Assembly (NCBI RefSeq): GCF_037153975.1
Contig: NZ_JBBAYJ010000001.1
Location: forward strand, 124,001 to 188,000
Source of the DNA: Aquipuribacter sp. SD81
Lineage (GTDB): Bacteria; Actinomycetota; Actinomycetes; Actinomycetales; JBBAYJ01
DNA length: 64,000 nt
Direction of reading: 5' to 3'
Shown in pieces: positions 1-6,161 of the stretch. The notes under the pieces are model-generated. The model was not told where the DNA came from and ran no database searches. It was given only the letters and a program-made list of their open reading frames with translations. The position numbers were made by a program, and so were the translations under genes. How positions within the stretch are numbered: the stretch's first letter is position 1; every line of letters begins with the position of its first letter.

Positions 1-563
1 TCAAGATGCAGGGCTGCGCGCCCGGGTTCGTCGCCGGCCGCGACGGGATCATCGCGGCGTCGGAGGCGCTCGGCGGCGAGGACACGTGCCTCATCTGGAA
101 CGCCTTCGCCCGCCGTGGGCTCGGGTACAGCGCCGAGCAGGGCACGACCAACCGCGACGACAACACCGAGGCCTTCGACGTGCCGCCGACCTGCGCGGCG
201 CCCGGGGCCGGGGTCCTCAGCCCGCGGGCCGGGGCCGACGGGTTCGTCACGCGCGACGCGGGCGCGGCCGTCCCGGTCGAGTTCTCCCTCGGCGGGGCGC
301 GCGGCCTCGACGTGCTGAAGCCGTCGCACTCGCCGGCCTCTCGCGAGGTGTCGTGCGACACCGGCGAGGTCGTGCAGTACGCCGTCACCACCCCAGCGGA
401 CGGACCCGGCGAGACGGTGCTGCGGTACAACCGCGCCCGCGACCGGTACACGTACCTGTGGGAGACCGAGGAGGCGTGGGCGGGCACCTGCCGCGAGCTC
501 GTGATCGTGCTGGAGGACGGCACGCAGCACACCCTGCAGGTGCGCCTCACCGAGGCGGGCTGA
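1..563 (+). CDS. M36 (fungalysin-like) metallopeptidase with PxKF domain, C-terminal end only
   Basis: The reading frame is open from the window edge (first full codon at base 3), so the true start lies upstream. The first 50 or so residues (KMQGCAPGFVAGRDGI..., CLIWNAFARRGLGYSA, TEAFDVP) match the last helices of the catalytic domain of secreted M36 zinc proteases of actinobacteria. After a short Pro/Ala/Gly linker, roughly the last 105 residues form a PxKF-type domain (AVPVEFSLGG at its start, YTYLWETEEAWAGTCRELV near the end), a beta-rich module often attached to secreted actinobacterial enzymes. It has PVEF where PVKF is usual. The zinc-binding HExxH is not in the window. The role is presumably extracellular proteolysis. 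A strong hairpin follows the stop. Confidence 0.8.
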   Translation, partial: KMQGCAPGFVAGRDGIIAASEALGGEDTCLIWNAFARRGLGYSAEQGTTNRDDNTEAFDVPPTCAAPGAGVLSPRAGADGFVTRDAGAAVPVEFSLGGARGLDVLKPSHSPASREVSCDTGEVVQYAVTTPADGPGETVLRYNRARDRYTYLWETEEAWAGTCRELVIVLEDGTQHTLQVRLTEAG

Positions 564-576
564 ACCGGTCGCACGA

Positions 577-611
577 CGAGGGGCGCCCGGGCAGAGCCCG
601 GGCGCCCCTCG
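577..611. terminator. Strong bidirectional hairpin between convergent genes
   Basis: A perfect inverted repeat has arms CGAGGGGCGCCCGGGC (577-592) and its complement (596-611) around a 3-nt AGA loop. It sits between the protease stop and the end of the convergent small secreted protein, so it can serve both strands. There is no U-tract, as is usual for terminators in very GC-rich actinobacteria. Confidence 0.8.
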
Positions 612-622
612 CGTGGGTGCGC

Positions 623-877
623 TCAGCCGCGGCCGGGCGCGCGGTCCGACGGGCTGCCGGTCGTCTCGAGGCAGTTCGACGCCCCGGACGTGCCGGCGTG
701 CGGGCCGGGGTTGCCGCCCTCGGCGTGGTCGACGGTGCGGGCGTGCACCCCGAACCACGAGAAGCCGGGCGAGGTGCCGTCCGCGTCGATGCAGTGCGCG
801 GCGGAGGCGGGCCCGGCCAGGGCGATGCCGCCGGCGGCGACGAGGGCGGTGGCGAAGGTGAGGACTGCTGTCTTCAT
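623..877 (-). CDS. Small secreted protein of unknown function
   Basis: The protein has 84 residues. A classic Sec signal peptide runs from MKTAVLTFATALVAAGG to an AxA cleavage site (GPASAA) around residue 25, leaving a mature chain of about 58 residues. The mature part starts with HCIDADG and has one further Cys (SNCLETT), so a single disulfide is possible. It is rich in Gly, His, Pro and Ser and has no membrane segment after the signal. I chose the ATG at 877 because GGAGAG lies just upstream and because longer frames add an Arg-rich stretch before the signal peptide. I do not recognise a named family. It converges on the protease gene across a strong hairpin. Confidence 0.65.
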   Translation of the reverse strand: MKTAVLTFATALVAAGGIALAGPASAAHCIDADGTSPGFSWFGVHARTVDHAEGGNPGPHAGTSGASNCLETTGSPSDRAPGRG

Positions 878-1068
878 CGATCTCTCCATCGGGGTCGGTG
901 AGCGTGTCGCACGCGCGGTCCGGTCGACCAGGCGCACCCTGGGTACGTCACCGTGCGGCACGCGGATGGCGGCTGGCACTCAAGGGATCTTGTGTGCCAG
1001 CCGATGTCCACCGCACCCTGACGCTCCACCCGGGCCGTCAGGGCCCGGCCACGCAGGAGGTGGTTGCG

Positions 1069-1629
1069 GTGCGGACCCGCGGAGGAGACCAGGCGGACGA
1101 CGGCGCGCGCCCGCGCAGCGTGGGGATCGCGCCACTGCACCGGGCGGAGGACGGCCTCGCGGGCTTCCTCGTCTCCGGGCGCTGGCCCGACAGCACCCGC
1201 GAGTGGGTGCACCTGCTCACCCTGGCCGTCCGCGTCGCCACCACGCCCGGGCTGCTGCCCACCACCAGCCTCTTCAGCGCCGACGAGACCCGGCCGGACG
1301 ACGACCGCGTCCCCGACGCGGTCGGCCTCGTCCGTCTCGTGGGGCGCGCGCTCGACCCCGGCGTCGCGCAGCGCCGGCCCGCGGGACCGCCCGTCGCGCT
1401 CCTGCTGCTGCACCCGCCGGCGGAGACCCCCACCACCACGCCGGACGTCGACGTCGTCGCGAGCGGCTGCGTGCTCCTGCCCGGCGCGCCGCACCTCGGC
1501 CTGGACCACCGGGCCGCGTGGGTCGAGGCCGAGCCGGACGGCACCGTCACCAGGCTCGTGAGCCGCCGCGGCATCGACCCCGCCGCCGACGTGGACACGG
1601 CCGTGCTCGCCATGCTCATGGCGGCCTGA
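1069..1629 (+). CDS. Hypothetical protein upstream of the SURF1 gene
   Basis: From the GTG at 1069 the protein has 186 residues. That start is preceded by AGGAGG at 1055-1060 with 8 nt spacing; the frame stays open upstream to 898, but that extension is Arg-rich and has no comparable ribosome site. It looks like a soluble globular protein with alternating Val/Leu strands (PVALLLLHPP, DVVASGCVLLPG) and a helical C-terminus (TAVLAMLMAA). I see no signal peptide, membrane helix or recognisable motif. It lies 54 bp before the SURF1 gene in the same orientation. I cannot assign a function. Confidence 0.5.
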   Translation: MRTRGGDQADDGARPRSVGIAPLHRAEDGLAGFLVSGRWPDSTREWVHLLTLAVRVATTPGLLPTTSLFSADETRPDDDRVPDAVGLVRLVGRALDPGVAQRRPAGPPVALLLLHPPAETPTTTPDVDVVASGCVLLPGAPHLGLDHRAAWVEAEPDGTVTRLVSRRGIDPAADVDTAVLAMLMAA

Positions 1630-1671
1630 GCCCCCGGCCGACCGGACGACGGGGCCCGGCCGCGCGCTCCG

Positions 1672-1677
1672 TACCCT
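1672..1677 (+). promoter_or_regulatory. -10 box TACCCT, likely leaderless start for SURF1 gene
   Basis: TACCCT fits the actinobacterial TANNNT -10 pattern and ends 6 nt before the GTG at 1684. That spacing puts transcription start at the start codon. The GGAGGGG between could also be read as a ribosome site but is too close to the start to act as one. Confidence 0.45.
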
Positions 1678-1683
1678 GGAGGG

Positions 1684-2589
1684 GTGCTCCGGACCCTGCT
1701 CACGTGGCGCTGGGTCGCGCTGACCGCGGTGCTCGTCGCCGCCGTCGCCGGCATGGTGTGGCTCGGGCAGTGGCAGTGGGGCCGCAGCGCCCCAGAGAGC
1801 ACGCGCCCGGTCGCCGACCCCACCACGCTGGGCCCCGCCGACGTCGCCGCCCTGCCGCGCGTGCAGGACCTGGTCGGCGTCGGTGCGCTGCCGCTGCAGC
1901 GCGACCCGGGCCGTCTCGTCGTCGCCGAGGGACGGTGGGTGCCCGAACGCACGCTGCTGCTCGCCGACCGCGACGGCGAGGGCGGGCGGGCCGGTGAGCC
2001 CGGTCGCTGGGTCGTGACCGCCGTGCGGCTGGACGGGACCGTGGACGGCCACGCCGGGGTGCTCGTGCCGGTCGTGCGCGGCTGGGTGCCCGCCGACCCG
2101 GGATCTCCCGCCGCGCCGGTCCCCGCCCCACCCACCGGTCCCGTCAGGGTCGTCGGCTGGCTGCAGGCGCCGGAGCCGCTCGACCTGCCCGTCGACATCG
2201 TGCAGCCGGAGGGCGTCGTCCCGCTGCTCGCGACCGCGGACCTCGTCAACCGCTGGCCCGAGGAGCTGGTCGGCGGCTTCGTCGTCCAGGCGGCCGGGGC
2301 GCCGGGCGCGGAGGGCCCGCCGACGGGTCCCGCCGCCGACCAGCCCGTGCCGCTGGCCGGCCCGCCGGACGCGGCCCGGGTGTCGCGGGACTGGCGCAAC
2401 CTCGCGTACTCCCTGCAGTGGTTCGTCTTCGCCGGCTTCGCCGTCGTCCTGTGGGCGCGCATGCTCCGCGACGACGTCGCCCGGCAGGAGGCCGCCGCCG
2501 AGGCGGCCGCGCTCGAGCGGCGCCGCGCCGCCGGGACCCAGCCCGAGGCGGGCCGTGCGCCCGTCCCCACCGAGAGGAGCGCCCCGTGA
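1684..2589 (+). CDS. SURF1 family cytochrome c oxidase biogenesis protein
   Basis: SURF1 proteins are inner-membrane factors that help assemble the haem a-containing cytochrome oxidase. This 301-residue protein has the family layout: an N-terminal membrane helix (about residues 8-28) running into LGQWQWGR, a large extracytoplasmic domain, and a second membrane helix near the C-terminus (YSLQWFVFAGFAVVLWARML, about 240-262) preceded by the conserved RDWRN..YSLQW region. A charged, Ala-rich cytoplasmic tail follows. The start is GTG. Its stop overlaps the next start (GTGA), so it is translationally coupled to the DUF3817 gene, which often accompanies it in actinobacteria. Confidence 0.9.
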   Translation: MLRTLLTWRWVALTAVLVAAVAGMVWLGQWQWGRSAPESTRPVADPTTLGPADVAALPRVQDLVGVGALPLQRDPGRLVVAEGRWVPERTLLLADRDGEGGRAGEPGRWVVTAVRLDGTVDGHAGVLVPVVRGWVPADPGSPAAPVPAPPTGPVRVVGWLQAPEPLDLPVDIVQPEGVVPLLATADLVNRWPEELVGGFVVQAAGAPGAEGPPTGPAADQPVPLAGPPDAARVSRDWRNLAYSLQWFVFAGFAVVLWARMLRDDVARQEAAAEAAALERRRAAGTQPEAGRAPVPTERSAP

Positions 2590-2942
2590 GCGCCGCACTG
2601 ACGAGGTTCCGCGTGGTCGCGTGGGTGGTGGGGTCGTTCCTGCTGCTGCTGACGGTCGGCATCCTGCTGCGCTACACCGACCTGTTCGGCTTCCGCACCG
2701 ACGTGCTGTCGCGGACCGTCAGCCCGATCCACGGCTTCGGCTACATGGTGTACCTGGCGACCGGCATCGACCTCGCGAGCCGCCGGCGCTGGCGCCCCCT
2801 CACGACGCTCGGGGTGCTGCTGGCCGGGACGGTCCCGTTCCTGTCGTTCTGGGCCGAGCGGCGTGTCACGGCCGACGTGCGCGCGGAGCTCACCCGGCGC
2901 GACGCCGCCGCGGCGGGCACCTCGACCGGCACCGCGGCGTGA
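2586..2942 (+). CDS. DUF3817 integral membrane protein
   Basis: The protein has 118 residues. It starts at the GTG overlapping the SURF1 stop, with GAGAGGAG upstream. It carries three or so membrane helices (residues 7-30, 45-62 and 72-92) and the family pattern of a cytoplasmic N-terminus, a short DLFGFRT loop, and SPIHGFGYMVYLATGIDL followed by a basic turn and a third helix. Length and pattern fit DUF3817, whose function is unknown. The tight coupling to SURF1 suggests a link to the respiratory chain, which is inference only. Its stop overlaps the NUDIX gene start. Confidence 0.8.
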   Translation: MSAALTRFRVVAWVVGSFLLLLTVGILLRYTDLFGFRTDVLSRTVSPIHGFGYMVYLATGIDLASRRRWRPLTTLGVLLAGTVPFLSFWAERRVTADVRAELTRRDAAAAGTSTGTAA

Positions 2943-3937
2943 GCGGGCTGCGGCCGGTCCAGCGGCTCGCCTCCTATGCGGTCGTGCACCCGGGGCCGGA
3001 CCCGGACCACGTGCTGCTCGTGCGGGCGCCGCGGACCTCCGACCTCGCCGGACGGTGGTTCCTGCCCGGCGGGGGCGTCGACCACGGGGAGCACCCGGCC
3101 GACGCGGTCGTCCGCGAGGTGCACGAGGAGACCGGGCTGCGGGTGCGACCGACCGGCGTGCGCGCGGTGCTCGACGACGTGGTCGACCTGCCTCACCGCG
3201 GCCTGCAGGTGCACACCGTCCGGGTCGTGCACGACGTGGAGGTCCTCGGCGGGACGCTCCGGCCGGAGGCCGGGTCGGCGCCGGAGGACCTGCTGAGCGT
3301 CACCCCGGCCGAGGCGGACGCGCTGCCCCTCACCCCCTACGTCGGTCTCGCCCTCGGCCTCGCCGGGCGGGAGCTCGGCGACCTCCACGTGCGGGAGGAC
3401 CTCCTGCAGCCGCTGTCCGGGGCGCCGGCGGCCGAGCCCCGGCACCCGGGCGCGCCGGGGGAGCAGCCGGCGCTGCGTCGGCTGCGGGTCGGCGTCTACG
3501 GCGTGGCGCTGCGGGGCCGAGGCGTCGACCAGGAGCTGCTCCTCACCTCCATCGCCGACCGCGCGGCCGGTGCCGGGCTGTGGACGCTGCCCGGCGGCGG
3601 TCTCGACCACGGCGAGGCGGTGCCGGAGGCGCTCGTGCGCGAGGTGCACGAGGAGACCGGGCTGCCGGTGTCGTCGCCCCGGCTGCTCGGGGTGTCCAGC
3701 ACCCACTTCACGGGCCGCGCCCCCAGCGGCGTGCTCGAGGACTTCCACGGCGTGCGCGTCGTGTACGCCGTCGACGTCCCGGCCGACGTCGAGCCCGAGG
3801 TCGTCGAGGTCGACGGCTCGACCGAGGCCGTGCGCTGGGTCGGCGTCCACGACCTCGCGGCACTGCCGCGCACGCGGCTCGTGGACGACGCCCTCGACCT
3901 GCTCGGCCACCCGGCCGCTCGTACGCTCGGTCGGTGA
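2939..3937 (+). CDS. Tandem NUDIX hydrolase (two NUDIX domains)
   Basis: The protein has 332 residues and starts at a GTG overlapping the previous stop. It has two complete NUDIX boxes (GX5EX7REUXEEXGU), one at about residues 40-62 and one at about 218-240. Both keep the REVHEETG core and the upstream LPGGG, so both halves look catalytically competent for metal-dependent hydrolysis of a nucleoside-diphosphate-X substrate. The halves are about 150 residues each and are joined by an Ala/Pro/Gly-rich stretch near residues 150-185. Their strong similarity suggests internal duplication. The substrate cannot be told from sequence. The stop overlaps the next start by 4 nt. Confidence 0.85.
   Translation: MSGLRPVQRLASYAVVHPGPDPDHVLLVRAPRTSDLAGRWFLPGGGVDHGEHPADAVVREVHEETGLRVRPTGVRAVLDDVVDLPHRGLQVHTVRVVHDVEVLGGTLRPEAGSAPEDLLSVTPAEADALPLTPYVGLALGLAGRELGDLHVREDLLQPLSGAPAAEPRHPGAPGEQPALRRLRVGVYGVALRGRGVDQELLLTSIADRAAGAGLWTLPGGGLDHGEAVPEALVREVHEETGLPVSSPRLLGVSSTHFTGRAPSGVLEDFHGVRVVYAVDVPADVEPEVVEVDGSTEAVRWVGVHDLAALPRTRLVDDALDLLGHPAARTLGR
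3922..3927 (+). promoter_or_regulatory. -10 box TACGCT within the end of the NUDIX gene
   Basis: TACGCT ends 6 nt before the GTG at 3934. It could give the reductase gene its own leaderless transcript in addition to read-through from upstream. Confidence 0.35.
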
Positions 3938-4926
3938 GCACGACGGCCCCCGCGCAGTTCGCGTCCGAGACCTCCTCCCGCGGGGAGTGGGTGCGCCAGG
4001 GCAACCGCTTCACCGACCGCGTCACCCGTGACAGCACGTCCGCGCCCGGCGAGGGCCCCGACGACCAGGGGCGCTGGCCCGTCGAGGCGGGCCGGTACCG
4101 GCTCGTCGTGTCGCTCGCGTGCCCGTGGGCCCACCGCTCCGTCATCGTGCGCCGGCTGCTCGGGCTGGAGGACGTGATCTCGCTCGCCGTCGTCGACCCG
4201 GTGCGCGACGAGAAGGGCTGGCGGTTCACGCTCGACCCCGACGGTCGTGACCCCGTGCTCGGCACCCGCTACCTGTCGGAGACGTACCTCGCGAGCGACC
4301 CCGACTACGCCGGCCGCGTGACGGTGCCGTGCCTCGTCGACACCGTCACGGGCCGCGTGGTGACCAACGACTACCCGCAGCTCACCCTCGACCTGTCGAC
4401 GGAGTGGGTCGAGCACCACCGGCCCGGTCCGGACGGGACGGTCCCCGACCTGTGGCCGGCCGACGAGCGGGCCGACATGCAGCCGCTCATCGACGACGTC
4501 TACGCGGACGTCAACAACGGCGTGTACCGGTGCGGCTTCGCCACCACGCAGGAGGCGTACGAGGAGGCCTTCGACCGGCTGTTCGCCCGGCTGGACGCGC
4601 TCGAGGAGCGGCTCGCCGACCGCCGCTTCCTCATGGGCGAGGAGCCCCGGGAGGTCGACGTACGGCTCTTCACCACCCTCGTCCGCTTCGACGCCGTCTA
4701 CCACGGCCACTTCAAGTGCAACCGGCAGAAGCTCACCGAGCTGCCGAACCTGTGGCGCTACGCCCGCGAGCTGTGGGCCCGGCCCGGCTGGGGCGACACC
4801 GTCGACCTCGACCACATCCAGCGTCACTACTACGTCACGCACGAGCAGCTGAACCCCACCCGGATCGTGCCGAAGGGTCCGGACCGCTCGGTGTGGACGC
4901 TCCCGGCGGGGTCGTCCTCCCGCTGA
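3934..4926 (+). CDS. Glutathione S-transferase family / glutathionyl-hydroquinone reductase-like protein
   Basis: The protein has 330 residues, matching the Xi-class GST (EcfG/YqjG) family length. It has a thioredoxin-fold half containing CPWAHR with the catalytic Cys near residue 63, then a helical half with the family signatures YADVNNGVYRCGFA, EVDVRLFTTLVRFD and FKCNRQKLTELPNLW. Family members reduce thiol-conjugated hydroquinones. Actinobacteria normally use mycothiol rather than glutathione, so the natural thiol partner is uncertain; that is inference. It overlaps the NUDIX gene by 4 nt and may also have its own promoter. Confidence 0.85.
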   Translation: MSTTAPAQFASETSSRGEWVRQGNRFTDRVTRDSTSAPGEGPDDQGRWPVEAGRYRLVVSLACPWAHRSVIVRRLLGLEDVISLAVVDPVRDEKGWRFTLDPDGRDPVLGTRYLSETYLASDPDYAGRVTVPCLVDTVTGRVVTNDYPQLTLDLSTEWVEHHRPGPDGTVPDLWPADERADMQPLIDDVYADVNNGVYRCGFATTQEAYEEAFDRLFARLDALEERLADRRFLMGEEPREVDVRLFTTLVRFDAVYHGHFKCNRQKLTELPNLWRYARELWARPGWGDTVDLDHIQRHYYVTHEQLNPTRIVPKGPDRSVWTLPAGSSSR

Positions 4927-4943
4927 GGCGCGGGGCCGTTCTC

Positions 4944-4949
4944 TAGGCT
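4944..4949 (+). promoter_or_regulatory. -10 box TAGGCT, likely leaderless start
   Basis: TAGGCT ends 7 nt before the ATG at 4957, and no ribosome site lies between. This is the leaderless spacing seen repeatedly in the window. Confidence 0.5.
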
Positions 4950-4956
4950 GGCGGGC

Positions 4957-5316
4957 ATGGCCATCCTGTACGGCGTCCTCGTGGTCCTCCACCTCGTCGG
5001 CATGGCCGGGGTGGTCGGCGGCTGGCTCGCCACGGTCCGCCACCCGCGGATCGCGCCGATCATGTGGCACGGCGCCCTGACGGCGCTCGTCACGGGGATC
5101 CTGCTCGTCGGCCTCAGCTACCCCGCGTTCGACGGGGAGAACATCGACAACGCGAAGATCAGCGTCAAGCTCGTCGTCGCGCTCGTCGTCGCCGTGCTCG
5201 CCGTCGTCAACCGCCGGCGCGAGACGGTGCCGGCGGGGGTGTTCCACCTCGTCGGCGGGCTCGCCCTGCTCAACGTCGTGGTCGCGGTGCTGTGGAGCGA
5301 CCGCTTCCTCGGCTGA
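4957..5316 (+). CDS. Four-helix integral membrane protein of unknown function
   Basis: The protein has 119 residues and four predicted membrane segments (about 3-24, 36-54, 70-87 and 95-113) with short loops. The second loop (SYPAFDGENIDNAKISVK) is the only clearly hydrophilic part. It resembles conserved small actinobacterial membrane proteins, but I cannot name a family with confidence. It converges on the PIG-L gene with a 25-bp gap. Confidence 0.7.
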   Translation: MAILYGVLVVLHLVGMAGVVGGWLATVRHPRIAPIMWHGALTALVTGILLVGLSYPAFDGENIDNAKISVKLVVALVVAVLAVVNRRRETVPAGVFHLVGGLALLNVVVAVLWSDRFLG

Positions 5317-5341
5317 GACCCCGCCGGGCCCGTCGACGGTC

Positions 5342-6067
5342 CTACGCGAGCTCGGTGACGAGGTACAGCTCGGCGAGCCGGCCCTGCGGCAGCCCCGCGA
5401 CGCCGGCGTTGCGGGTCAGCCACTCCCGGACCATCGTCTGCAGCCCCTCACCCATGTGCGTGGTCTGGCTGCGGTGCTCCTGCAGCGCCGCGATCTTGCG
5501 GTCGAAGGTGTCGGTGACGTCGACGGCGTGGTCGGCGCCGGGGTGCGCCATGATGAAGACCTCGTTCACCACCCACGGCTCCAGGCCCTCGTCGGCGAGC
5601 AGCTCCGGCCACGCGAACGGGTTGCGGGCCGTCGGGTAGATCGCGCGGATCGCCGCCTCGCCGGTCGCCAGGTGGTCGGAGTGCGAGGCCGGCAGGCGCT
5701 CGTAGTTGCGCTCCGGCGACTGCACGATCATCCGCTGGGGCCTCACCTGGCGGATCACCCGGGCGATGTCCCGCTCGAGCTCGCGGGTCGGCTCGACCCA
5801 GCCGTCGGCGTACCCGTCGAGGAAGCGCACGTCGGACACGCCGACGACCTTCGCCGCCGCGCGCTGCTCGCGCTCGCGCAGCGGGGCCATCTCCTCCCGC
5901 GGGGTGTCGTCGAAGCCGCCCTGGTCGCCACGCGTCACGAGCAGGTACGTCACCTCGACGCCCGCGTCGACCCAGGTGGCGACGGTCCCCGCGCAGCCGA
6001 AGTCGATGTCGTCGGGGTGCGCGCCCACGACGAGGGCGCGCTCGATCTCGGAGTCCGGTCTCGGCAC
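5342..6067 (-). CDS. PIG-L/LmbE family zinc deacetylase
   Basis: The protein has 241 residues. It carries the family zinc motif AHPDD near the N-terminus (VVGAHPDDIDFGCAGT) and the downstream HSDH (SHSDHLATGEA) that completes the site. The family removes acetyl groups from GlcNAc-containing substrates and includes the mycothiol enzymes MshB and Mca. This one looks like a general LmbE member, and its substrate is unknown. I chose the GTG at 6067 because the TACCCT -10 box ends exactly 6 nt upstream and because the frame further up runs into pcrA. Confidence 0.85.
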   Translation of the reverse strand: MPRPDSEIERALVVGAHPDDIDFGCAGTVATWVDAGVEVTYLLVTRGDQGGFDDTPREEMAPLREREQRAAAKVVGVSDVRFLDGYADGWVEPTRELERDIARVIRQVRPQRMIVQSPERNYERLPASHSDHLATGEAAIRAIYPTARNPFAWPELLADEGLEPWVVNEVFIMAHPGADHAVDVTDTFDRKIAALQEHRSQTTHMGEGLQTMVREWLTRNAGVAGLPQGRLAELYLVTELA

Positions 6068-6073
6068 CGGACG

Positions 6074-6079
6074 AGGGTA
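6074..6079 (-). promoter_or_regulatory. -10 box TACCCT for the PIG-L gene
   Basis: Read on the minus strand, TACCCT ends 6 nt before the GTG at 6067, which predicts a leaderless mRNA. Confidence 0.5.
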
Positions 6080-6145
6080 AGCCGCATGCGACCGTCCGGC
6101 TCGGGCACCGCCTGTGGACGGCGCCGGACCGTCCGCAGCGCGACG

Positions 6146-6151
6146 TAGGCT
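6146..6151 (+). promoter_or_regulatory. -10 box TAGGCT for pcrA
   Basis: TAGGCT ends 10 nt before the pcrA ATG. The leader would be only a few bases long. Confidence 0.4.
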
Positions 6152-6161
6152 GAGCACCTCC

